From positions 50,001-112,500 of the forward strand of contig CAJNDS010002201.1 of the NCBI GenBank assembly GCA_905221605.1: a stretch of DNA of 62,500 bases, read 5' to 3'. The notes beneath the pieces are model-generated. The model worked only from the letters and a program-made list of their open reading frames with translations, did not search any database and was not told the DNA's origin. The stretch comes from Symbiodinium natans. Taxonomy: Eukaryota; Sar; Dinophyceae; Suessiales; Symbiodiniaceae. This document shows positions 12,068 to 21,947 of the stretch, in pieces. The position numbers and the translations under genes were made by a program. Every line of letters starts with the position of its first letter. The first letter of the stretch is position 1.

Positions 12068-15000
12068 CTAAGGCTTCCTAAGGCCCATGCATGGAGGATC
12101 CATGCTGCACCTGCAGTCACAATTCAGCCCGAAGCAGGAGTCTAGATGTGATTTTGACAAGCGCAGATTGCTTTTGCAGACTTTGGCGCCTTCCAGAGCG
12201 ACACCGCGCGGCGGCTTTGTCCGCAGGGTAATGTGGCGCCTCACCGTTGGCTGCAAGATGAAGCGAGCATGCCCTGTCTCAGATGGTCCCTCCACTAGAG
12301 CCTGACGTCAAGCTTCAATGTACATGGGAGGAATGCTTCGTTGATTGACCTTGAAAAACCTATCTCGATCTTCAGGCAGATGCCACTCCCCATAGCTGTC
12401 GCCGCCTGGGCACACAAGAAGGTTTCACGCCTCTGGGATCAGATCCAGACTGTAGATTCTAGAAAACGAGGCTCCATGGCTCCATGTGCTTCTGTGCCCG
12501 GCCCCCCACATTGCAGCAGGTAGGCAGGGGTCGTCTGCACCAGGGTGCTTCCTCCACACACGACACGCGTGACAAGAGCTCGAGCCGTGCTGCCTGTTCA
12601 GGTACAGGCCTTCCACGGCCTGAATCTTGCCGCTCGAAAGCTCCACCTCCGTGATTAGACAGCAAGTCAAGGACTGATTGCTCTGGCAAACAGCTGTGGC
12701 TGCTCACTGGGCGTAGCACACACACTGTGCCCAGGTCAGCTTGGCAAAGAGAACGATCGAAGCCTGCCAAGAAGGCATGCGTGAGACAAGTCGCAATCCG
12801 ACCTTCGCTACCACCACTTTGCGCCAGATAGCCCAGCATTCCATGCTGGTTCGTCAGTGTCTGATTCGCCCCGGTGCTTCGAAGAAGGAGCCTCCTTTGT
12901 GTGCCGGCGTGGGAAGAGTTTGCCAGTGCCAGGGCCTTGTAGTCACAAGCAGACTGGGAATGCTTCTGCAAATGCATGTCTGTGAACTCCGCACATATGC
13001 ATCACACGCTGCTGCGAACATCTCGGCTCGGTGCACAGTGTCCTCCGCTGATGGTCGTCGGGCCCAGTTGTAGAAGACCTTTCGGTTGAGCTGCTTGCTG
13101 CTTAGTTCGGCCCTTCGCGTACGACCGCACATGGCCCGTCTCGATCCTGCTCGGTAGGCAAAGCTGTCACATAGAAGTTGCAAAACCTGGCTTCTTTCGG
13201 GAGCAACCTCGTCCACCAGAAGGGATGCTGGAGTCAGGTCGCTCTCTTTGTTTGTTCCTCCGTGCGAAGAGATAAAGCTGAAGGGTGGCAAACTCAACTG
13301 CCTGCACCATCTCTCACGTCGCGAAAGTGTGTATTAAGGTGTCTAGATTTCGGAAGAAGGGCATAAAGCAGACGGCTTTGCAATGCGTGATGCCAACCAA
13401 GTCAAGCTCTGGGCACCAAGCCGGCCCATGAAGTCCAGGGAGTGTGATCCTTGCAATATCTTGCAAATGCTGCTTGGAAGGGGCTGATGCTATGCAAAAG
13501 CATAAACAACGGTGCAACGCCCCAGGTCTTTGGACAGAGCAGAGACAAAGGGCTGGGCAAAGCAATCGGTGGCCAAGGCCATCAGATTCACGGCCTTGAG
13601 ACCAGAACGTGATCGCAACACGATGTAACACGTGAACTGGCTGAGGCATCCGACACCACACATGCACTCTCGGAAGCGTGCCAGAAACTTCATTAAATGG
13701 AGTTTGGAACGGCGCTTAGGGTCTTGCTTCATCCAGCAGCTTCCTGACAACAGCAGCCTGAAACCCAATCCGAAACATGCAGACAGGCACACAGCGGCAC
13801 ACATATGTACACAACACCGAACTTGGGAAACCGAATCCTGCAGGATGGCTACAAGACGTGTGCCAGGTCCAATAGACACTCAGAACGTCAGATGAACTCA
13901 TTCACACAGCTCCAACCTCCTGCTTCGCGGCAGCTCGGCATGCACAAGCTGCACGGAGCATGACATCCAGCCTTGTTCGACCCCAGAAATGACCCCAGCG
14001 TTCCCGCGTAGATTCTCTAGGAAGGCCCAAGCTCTCCTAGGGTCTACTCCTGACGCCAGACCATACTGTCAGGGGTCGGCCGTCCACATTTCTTGAGGTT
14101 TTTCTCTCTTGATTGGCCAAGTTCCGGCGTGGTGGCATTGGTGCTGATAGTGATGACTCAAATGTTTGCATATGTGTTCAGACACGCGTTGGGCAATCTT
14201 GAACAGCGTTGGTCACATGCTCCGCTCTGCTCGGTGGTTCCTTGGTTGCACAGCTGTGGCGTCTTCGCACCCTGCCTCGCATCACGTTTTGCCGGGTCAC
14301 TCTGCACTGGGGGTACATTCCACTTTTGCAACGATAGTCCATTGCACACTCTTTCTGAACTTCCTTGTCATGCCTCGGACTGGAGACTTATGTAAGTTTC
14401 TTTCCAACGCCGGTTCGGGCACTGCGATGAACTGTAAGCCACATCCAGCATTTCCGCGCATGAGCAACATCATGCAACACCGTGCCAATTTTCTTTGATC
14501 AGCAGGTGCCGACACCAAGCTTCTGGTCAGTCATTGAATGCCTCGGGATGCTCAGAATTCCAGCCGCTACACTTACAAGGCACCTGACACGCGTGCTTCT
14601 GAGCTGCGACAAAGGTGGCAGGATCAAGATGCACACGCACGTGATCTGCCGCGGACGGAGTATAGTGGCCCGAGTGGTTGTTCCACATCACCACACCGTC
14701 CTGAGGGCCGAAACATGCCGAAACAAACTCGGGTGCATTTCACATCCCCACCTAAAGCTCGAAAATAAGCCAAGCCTGATACTTGCAGCGCAGGCTCTCC
14801 TTCTTCGTACTCAAGTTCTCCAGCATACAGCACAGTGTGGCGGAACTGTGGATCATTGGTGTCCCACTGTTTGGCCCAGCCACGAGTGAACTCACCTCCT
14901 GAGGAATCACACTCTTGACGGTTTGCTGCGGTGATGTGATGAAAAACAGCTGTGAAGACCTTCTGAAGAGCCTCCCGTATCTGTATGACATGCAATCACA

Positions 15001-16098
15001 AGCAGCTTGACTTGCTAATTGCTGCTACGAACTGACCACCCCTCCCCGCCCCCAACCCAGCCGCGCATATTCAGCCGGGCAGGGCTGCACGCACGACACA
15101 ATGACCAGGGCATGAAGTCGTATGGCAAGGCTCTTTGCACCAGCGAGGTGTGACCAGCCAGGACGCCCTCATGCACCAAGTGGTCTTCGTGAATCCTTAT
15201 GTGCAGAACTTTGCTGAGGCCAGCACGCTGTGAGTACTTCTCCCCTGAATAACGATCAAGCGTTCTCAACCCCGAGGCGCAGTGTGTGAACCGCTCAGAT
15301 TGCTTCGAAAGGCCAAGTGTCAGTCGGATATGCTCCTGATCCCCAAGCATGACCACATAAAGGTACGTGCCATTCTTCAGTCCAGCGCGCCCTTCCCGGA
15401 CATCTTGAATGGGACGGATCTTTTTCACTTCCTTGGAAACGACAGCCTTTGCCCCTTTGCCCAAGAAGCCCAACGCACCCAAGCTGACGACGCCAAGAAG
15501 CGGGACCAACGGAATCTTGGCGCGGAAGTCTAGATGCATATCCCAGCTCTTTGTCCTCAGTCAAGTGTGTGCTCAAGTCGTCATCTGAAGGGAAGTCCAG
15601 CATGGCTTTCGGCAAAGAAGCTGCTGGATCATTAAAACAACCCTTTCAGCACAGGCATCTGAGATAGTCCGTGCTTGCAGCGGCTGGTAAGATGAAGTCC
15701 TTGGAACCTTCATCTCCGAGCCATCCGTAGAGATATCTGTCACGGGACAACTCCGGGGTCCCAGTGCTCCATGCAGCCACAAGAAATCTCAGCAGCAACT
15801 GCCCTGTTGCCTGAAAGCGCACTGGACGACTTCGACAATTTGCGCACAAGCCGACCATCCTGAGACCGGATGAAGGACAAGAAGCAGGAATCGACTCAGA
15901 ACGGTAACGTGCTGATTGTTGCAGACCAAGGTGCAGGACCCCCTGTCCGCTGCAATGTTCCTGGACCGTCTCCCGGTCCATCTGGGCACGTTCAATCGCA
16001 TCGGCACTTGCCCGAGCCAACGGTCCATGAGCATTCGCTTCTTGCTGGCATGCCAGGATGTTGCCGAACCATGTGTGTAACCCATGTCTACTTGCCAT
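12068..16098 (-). CDS. Unrecognised multi-exon gene(s), exons only partly resolved
   Basis: I do not recognise the product. Minus-strand open segments with protein-like composition lie at about 16070-15980 (ASADAIERAQMDRETVQ), 15800-15650 (TPELSRDRYLYGWLGDEG), 15620-15550, 15540-15270 (a hydrophobic stretch then VVSKEVKKIRPIQDVREG and GTYLYVVMLGDQEH), 14970-14760 (EFTRGWAKQWDTNDPQFRH), 13750-13500, 13130-12950 (AELSSKQLNRKVFYNWARR), 12650-12560 (VELSSGKIQAVEGLYLNRQ) and 12270-12150 (ARFILQPTVRRHITLRTK). Sizes and AG|G-like edges resemble exons of the recognised genes around it. They may belong to one gene or to two. Codon content, not homology, is the basis. Confidence 0.4.
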
Positions 16099-16570
16099 TT
16101 GCTGCGCTGACCCTGCGTTTGCCTGACGAGAACGACGACATCCTCGACAACGATCGCCCCAATTTCGAGGCCTCCAGTGTAAAGTGCTGCACGCCTTATG
16201 GAGCCTCAGCAGTGGCCCTGAACCTTGCGAAGCAGCCTATTTGCCTACCGAGCTGCGTGACAGTGCTCTGATGCCGCCCTCTTGCTACCTGCAGAAGCAG
16301 CGCAGACCAAGAGTGCGACATTTCGTGATCTTGAGCGATTCGGCGATTCGGCTTCCTACAACTGAAGTATATTGGTGGAGCTGCCATGGTGGCACTTGTA
16401 AGGAATTGCTGCCCTCATCTGCAGCCGAGGCGCAACTCGACTTCGAATGTTTGTCTGACTCCTCGTGCACGACATCCAGCTGCAAGCGCGCAGATGGCTT
16501 CAGAAGCTTTTCAGTCTTGGCGAGCTGCCTTGGTTCCAACCAAGCAACACCAGGCGCCAGCATCCAGAAC

Positions 16571-19500
16571 TCAAGAACTTCGACAGATGCTATTAAAGCC
16601 CGGGTGCACCAACTGCTGCACGAAACCATCGTTGCTGAGGATCCAGCCACGGCGCTCGCTGATGAGCTTGACCACAGCGAGCAAGTCCATTCGATCCTCA
16701 GCGGTCAGGTTCGCTGAGTTGGCGCCCTTTCACAGCTCTGTACATGGAGAATCAATGGAGGCTCCGAATTGTTTTGATTTCCGTCCATGCTCGTTGATTC
16801 AGTACAGGGTGAAACTTTCACAGCATCCAGAGTCATCCGTGAGGCTGTCTTCGTTGCTTATGGTTTGGGTTCACCTAAACCAAGCTGCTGTCATGATCTG
16901 AAACCTGAACGTCACGGACCTCCGAACGTGTGCTCCCCTACCGCTTCTTCACCATCACTGCACTCAACCGGTCCTGCTGCTCTTGATCTGAGTAGTATGC
17001 TTGATTTGTGTTGTACATGCGCATCACGTCCACGCTGCCCTGGTCATCACCAGCCACAAGCACAGGTGAGTTCGGAGAGAAACGAACGCATGTTCGCCGC
17101 CTTTGAGGCTTGTCCTCCTGAGGGTAGTGCACAACAATGGGATCCAGCGGCTTTTCGGCCAAATCCCAAAGCTCGATGCGACCGTCGTCCATGGCTGCCG
17201 CGAAAGATGTGGAGTTCTGCGGGGCCCAAATGACATCATTCACAGAGGCATAAAGGTCTGTTGATTGGAATGTCAATAGCGGTGTCTCTGGAGGATGTCC
17301 CGGAGGGGGCTTGGTGGTCCAAAGCTTCATAGTCCAATCTGCTGAGCATGTCAGAAAGGCGTGAGACATGAACGGGTTGCACCTGACCCTGTAAACGGGT
17401 CCGGAGTGGCCGTAGTATGTGTCTAGGTATTGCTCGTTGTACGAGGTTGAGCATCGATGGACCAAACCGTCCTCCGTGCCAACTAGATAGGTTGAGGGAT
17501 CGTGTCGAGGAAAGTCTATGCAGAACCCACTGCTCTTCCTGAACACGATTCCCTCTTTGTGCTTGTAAACGCAATTTGCACCCAAGTATGGATTGGCAAT
17601 TCGCTTCAGCGGCATGAGCAGCATCTGCTCAAGACCTTTCTTCAGTGACCACTGAAGAACATTTCCGTCACTGCTGACAGACACCAGCAGCTCAGGAGGC
17701 TGCTTGTCTGGGCCTTGGTCAACCCACCGCGTCTCCCAGACAATGTCCGTGTGCTTCTGGTCATTGTGCGACGACACTGAAGACCCGCTTCGAAGCACTG
17801 GGGTGTCTGATGGCCGTCGCAAGTCCCAAATCATGACAGAGCCATCATGGGTGCCTGCTGCTACCATGTTCGGGTGAATGGACGAGAAATGCAAGGCCGT
17901 CACACCGTGCCGCGTTCGGATCACCCGCTCAGGGTAGGTGGGATTCTTCAACGACCAGAAGAGCACCAAGCCACCAGGATTGATGGGAACTGGAGCGGTG
18001 TCACCGTAAGACACAGCCAGCAAGTCCTTGTTGTTGCTGTTCCACTCTGCACAGGTCACGGTCATACCTTGTGTCAGCTGCGGTGCATCGAAGCAAAAGA
18101 GATCTTGCAAAGCTGGCTTGTCAGCATCCTTCTCCTCGGGCAGCGCGTCTTCCGCGAGCTCGTCCCCTCCTTCCTCACCTCCCTCGGCCTCCACTTCCAG
18201 GCCAGCCCCAACAGGAGCAGGTTCAGCTACCGGCACATCTTCTGCGACTGAAACCTCGCCAAAGCCAGATGTTCCCATGGTGCCCAGGGCCTCTTCCATT
18301 CGGATCTCGTCGAGTCTTGCGAGCTCATCTAGGGTGGGGTAATTACGGTAGATCATGTGCTGCCGGTGGAAAACATTCTGTGAGACAATACGCTCCATCA
18401 CGCGCAACGACTTGGCCATTTCATCCGGGATTGGATTCTCTGCGCCAACTTGCCATGGGATCTTGTCACTCACTTCAGGCTCCTCTTTCGGGACAGCATC
18501 GGCCTCGTCCTGTCCAGGCTGCGTTGTGTCACCAGCTACCAGCATCTCAGGTTGAGCAGCAACAGGGTAGCCATGCTGCGTCTCAGCAGTGGCCCCTCCC
18601 GCAAGCGCCGATGGCCCCGATGAAACTCCGCCACGGAGAGTTCCTGAAGCACCAGCGGCATTTCGAACGCCACGCCTTCCGCCATCAGCACCGCTTTTCT
18701 GCTTGACCTCCTTGGGCAAATCAGAAACAGGGTAAGGCTCCTGCATTGTGAATAAGCAGCCCGGCTTCTTCACTGCCACACTAACGGCAGCTTGGGACTC
18801 TTTCTCGCATGCTTGTTGAATTTGCTCATGCTTGGGCACCGGCGCAGTGGCAAAAGCATCATAAATGTCCCAACCTGTCACGTTCACCTCCGCATGCTCT
18901 GTGTTAGGGGCTGCTGCAAAGACCTCCTTGCTCTTGTGAGGCTGGTTCATCGTTTGCGCGTGCTGCTCCTTGTACTGGTCACTGTCGGCCTTTGAAGCAC
19001 AAAGTTCCTCATAGGCCTTGTTGCGGGAGGAAACCGATCCAGACTGAGGATTGTCAAGAGATACACAAAGAGATGGGAAGACCAGGAGGGTCTCTGTCTG
19101 TGTCTCACTGAGCACTATGTCAATGGGGCGCTCCAGCTCGTCCTTCGAGAGCGTGGCTTGCTTCGGCGCCTTGGCTTTGATCTCCGCTGCTGTTGGTGGC
19201 GGCTTCTCCGGCACCGCTTTTTCATCTTCGTGGGTTGGCAACGCTGATGGTGACGTTCCCAAGATTCCAATGGAGTCGAGATTCGTCTGATCAGCCCCCG
19301 CAAGTTTTTGGTAGTGCGACGGCACCAAGCTCTTGGGTGTGACATTCTTCCCATCGCAATAAATCAGCATGCGGCCCCCTCCTGTCACACCACTATCGCC
19401 GCCACTGGTATTCCTTGTTCTCGACGCAGTCGCCTCGATCTTTGTGGACGTAGACACTTTGCTTTTGGAGACGGCCGAGCCACTAGTCTGCTTCGGCAGG

Positions 19501-20631
19501 CCTCCTCTAGAGGCAGACGAAGCCACCGCCATGGCGTGCTAACGAAACCCGTCCGCACTTTCAGCAGCCGGGGCCGTGCACGTCTTAAGCCTTGAGCTAC
19601 AAGCTGCGACATGCCGCCGTTTCATGCAAAAGCTTGCTAATTCATGTTTCTCATGCCTCGGGTGCACACGCAATCTGCTTCAAGCAAGGCAAATTCGGAT
19701 TGATTCAGGCAGAGACTCATTCACTAAGAGGTAGGCAGCGCAAAGGGCTGCGCTGCGATTCATCCCGGCGAAGCAATGCAAGAGAACAGGCCTTCCTTGG
19801 CTCGTGTCGCATGACCCATTCAGGGCACAATGCCATGGCTCGGCGAGGCGGGCATCGTGTCGTTCCAGGTATTGCCAGCCGAGGCTCTTTGGGCCCGCTG
19901 TTCATTCAGAAACCTCGCTCAATCAGGTAGTTTACAACGAGCTTTCACCATAAGAGCTGACATCCACCCGTGGTACAGGCAAATCCAAGCAGACCACGCG
20001 CTAAAAGTCAACTCCAAGCCTTCAGGCAACAGGAAGGCATAGCAACTTGTTGAACCAAGAACATGTTCAGGATCCTACCAAAAGAAACCCACGAAGAGTG
20101 AGGAGAGCATGTGGCGTTTGGCATCGTTTGGCACTTGCAGGTTTTTTCGACAGAATGAGCTCCTGATCGACCCCCAATCCCAAGATGGGCCAAGTTGGGC
20201 CCAGGAGCTCCGAAACCGCCTCGAGGTGCATGTCTAACCTTGGCGAGTTGCGTCGAGGCTTCTCATCTTGCGCTTGCAACTACCATGATACTTACAGGTT
20301 GTACTAATGCCAAAAAAGGAAGATGACGCACCTAGCTGGGAGGCAGTGGGTACATCTCATCATCTTCCGCCTCCACATGAATGTACTTCCAGTCCTCTGG
20401 ATATACGACCTTGCAGCCCACGTCAAGCTTCATCGAATCTCTGTGGAAGAAGATCAAGCAAGTACGAGTACGAAGCCATGATGGCTGACCCTAACAAGAA
20501 ACACCCACACACCCACACACCCACCCACCCACACACACCCACACACCCATACACACCCACACACACCCACACACACCCACACACACGCCCACACACACAC
20601 ACACACGCACACTCACTCACTCACACTCACA

Positions 20632-20680
<49 letters not shown>

Positions 20681-20820
20681 GGCTAGCAAGCTGCATGAAC
20701 AACGTCCGGCGCTGCATTGACCACTGCGCCAATCCCATGGGCTCGCAAAGACTCTACATCTTGGGCTTCTCGAAGGCCACCGATGTATAGGCCCCAATCC
20801 TCAGTCACATCCTGCTCCAT
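16571..20820 (-). CDS. Dual-specificity (tyrosine/serine-threonine) phosphatase, multi-exon; 5' exons not found
   Basis: Cysteine-dependent protein phosphatase of the DUSP fold. Exons found: about 20820-20704 (DWGLYIGGLREAQDVESL, then HGIGAVVNAAPD, the family's N-terminal beta strand and 'VNAA' motif); about 20435-20345 (YPEDWKYIHVEAEDDEMYPL, which supplies candidate general-acid aspartates); 20238 downward (LDMHLEAVSEL); about 19795-19719 with the P-loop HCFAGMNRS, fitting HCxxGxxRS; 16696-16571 (LLAVVKLISERRGWILSNDG, the usual C-terminal helix), ending at a stop at 16571-16573. The 20345 donor must be CCACT|GC to give YPLLDMH. The last intron (19718-16697, about 3.0 kb, apparent GA donor) contains the complete dynein intermediate chain gene. 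A small exon may be missing before the P-loop exon. Substrate unknown. Confidence 0.8.
16938..19532 (-). CDS. DNAI4: Axonemal dynein intermediate chain, WDR78/DNAI4/IC138 type, intronless
   Basis: Single open frame of 864 codons encoding a WD-repeat intermediate chain of inner-arm axonemal dynein, which acts in the flagellum. Residues 1-350 are low-complexity and charged. Residues 133-165 (LSETQTETLL...PSLCVS) and 379-403 (MERIVSQNVFHRQHMIYRNY) match conserved N-terminal blocks of the WDR78 family. Residues 445-472 are acidic. WD repeats fill about 475-845: GTHDGSVMIWDLRR, VSSDGNVLQWSL, GTEDGLVHRCSTSYNEQYLD, then GHSGPVYRV with CSADWTMKLW, DDGRIELWDL and DDQGSVDV. The phrase around CSTSYNEQYLDTYYGH is especially like WDR78. 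No intron is needed anywhere, unlike every recognised neighbour except the Cys-rich gene at 50 kb. The gene sits inside the last intron of the phosphatase gene on the same strand, with a DinoSL-like sequence 59-70 bases upstream of its ATG. It is probably a retroposed copy with an intact frame. Confidence 0.93.
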   Translation of the reverse strand: MAVASSASRGGLPKQTSGSAVSKSKVSTSTKIEATASRTRNTSGGDSGVTGGGRMLIYCDGKNVTPKSLVPSHYQKLAGADQTNLDSIGILGTSPSALPTHEDEKAVPEKPPPTAAEIKAKAPKQATLSKDELERPIDIVLSETQTETLLVFPSLCVSLDNPQSGSVSSRNKAYEELCASKADSDQYKEQHAQTMNQPHKSKEVFAAAPNTEHAEVNVTGWDIYDAFATAPVPKHEQIQQACEKESQAAVSVAVKKPGCLFTMQEPYPVSDLPKEVKQKSGADGGRRGVRNAAGASGTLRGGVSSGPSALAGGATAETQHGYPVAAQPEMLVAGDTTQPGQDEADAVPKEEPEVSDKIPWQVGAENPIPDEMAKSLRVMERIVSQNVFHRQHMIYRNYPTLDELARLDEIRMEEALGTMGTSGFGEVSVAEDVPVAEPAPVGAGLEVEAEGGEEGGDELAEDALPEEKDADKPALQDLFCFDAPQLTQGMTVTCAEWNSNNKDLLAVSYGDTAPVPINPGGLVLFWSLKNPTYPERVIRTRHGVTALHFSSIHPNMVAAGTHDGSVMIWDLRRPSDTPVLRSGSSVSSHNDQKHTDIVWETRWVDQGPDKQPPELLVSVSSDGNVLQWSLKKGLEQMLLMPLKRIANPYLGANCVYKHKEGIVFRKSSGFCIDFPRHDPSTYLVGTEDGLVHRCSTSYNEQYLDTYYGHSGPVYRVRCNPFMSHAFLTCSADWTMKLWTTKPPPGHPPETPLLTFQSTDLYASVNDVIWAPQNSTSFAAAMDDGRIELWDLAEKPLDPIVVHYPQEDKPQRRRTCVRFSPNSPVLVAGDDQGSVDVMRMYNTNQAYYSDQEQQDRLSAVMVKKR
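19591..19606 (-). promoter_or_regulatory. Candidate relict dinoflagellate spliced leader upstream of the dynein gene
   Basis: On the minus strand the bases AGCTTGTAGCTCAAG end 58 bases before the ATG region and match the 3' part of DinoSL (ATTTTGGCTCAAG): the last seven bases are identical and ten of the last twelve agree. Expected if a trans-spliced mRNA was reverse-transcribed and re-inserted. The match is short, so chance is not excluded. Confidence 0.4.
20495..20676. repeat. (CA)n / (CACACC)n microsatellite
   Basis: CACCCACACAC variants grading into an uninterrupted CA run. Located in the intron between the first two recognised phosphatase exons. Confidence 0.95.
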
Positions 20821-20829
20821 CTCGTGGTG

Positions 20830-21945
20830 AAAATCTTTACGTTCCACTTGCAACAAAACTGCCGGTTAACATCGGGACCGACAAACGACAAGAAACGCAT
20901 GAACGCACGCAAGAAAGCATGCACGAGTCTGTTGCAATGGGGTTTTGAATGTCTGCCGAACCTAGCGTGTTGGAAGGGATGGGGCCCATTCTCCTGTGCC
21001 AATTACAAATATCATGACATGTACTGCCCAGATGCGGCAAATAGCCGAAGATGGTAAGAGCCTCATGGATGAAAGTCATTTAGCTTGAGAATGAGACTGA
21101 GGTTTCCATAAGTGAGAGCGCGTCGGGCCACTTGTTAGTGGCCCTCGATGACGTTGAGAACATCGCACAGCTTCTCCAATCAAAAGTCGGGAGTAGACCG
21201 TGCACAGGAATATATCTTTGCGAGCATTTTGCAACACGGCTTGCAAGGGTAACAAAGGGGAACAATGTTCATATTCAGTCAAAGACTGAGTGGCCAGTGT
21301 ATTCGCAGCAAAAAGTGTTGCTACGTGTTGCTTTTCGAGTCTTGTCACGTCCGTGTTGGATGACAGTTCAGATACAAAACGAAGATCGTGAGTTTGCCTG
21401 ATTGCCTCATCGCAAGCCTGTGCAAGGGAGATGGTTGAAGCAGTGTCCAGAGCGACCGCAAACGGATGCAATTGGTACATTCTGGCCAACATCTGATGTC
21501 AATACGCAGCTGGCATAACAGAAGAGCCTGCGTTAATGCTAGCATTTGCGATTTCCAGCAAGCCGTGAATCTAGTATGTTCCCTTGCGGTTGGGATGTAG
21601 CGCACACAGGTGGGAGCAGCAGCTGCTGGCATCACGGCCACCGTGTTGTCAAGACGATGCTTAGGTTCAACATCTCCAAGGTCGACGCACGTCTTTGAGG
21701 TTTAGACTTCAAAGCCATGACAATAATTAATCCAATGTCCGGCCAACGGTTCTACTGCCGTAGTTCTTGCACTTGAACAGGGGATAGTGTGACGGGGATA
21801 CATTGTCAAACCATGCAGAGCACTAACTGTTGAACATGCCACAAGTTAAACGGTGTCGCATGTACAGGCAGTTCATCATACCGCCCTCATTGTCTGATAC
21901 AAACTTCCATATTCGCGCACACACACATACACACATACACGCATG
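20830..21945 (-). other. Phosphatase 5' region, no certain exon
   Basis: The 5' exons of the phosphatase gene should lie here, because the neighbouring gene ends at 21948. The best candidate is a minus-strand open segment at about 21490-21290 (AQACDEAIRQTHDLRFVSEL), but no motif supports it and splice sites are unclear. Confidence 0.3.
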
Positions 21946-21947
21946 CA

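Noticed and set aside
16184-16901. Two long plus-strand frames (177 and 171 codons)
   Set aside because: They overlap the minus-strand C-terminal phosphatase exon and show no family signature.
20307-20720. 137-codon plus-strand His/Thr frame
   Set aside because: Generated by the CA-rich microsatellite in a phosphatase intron.
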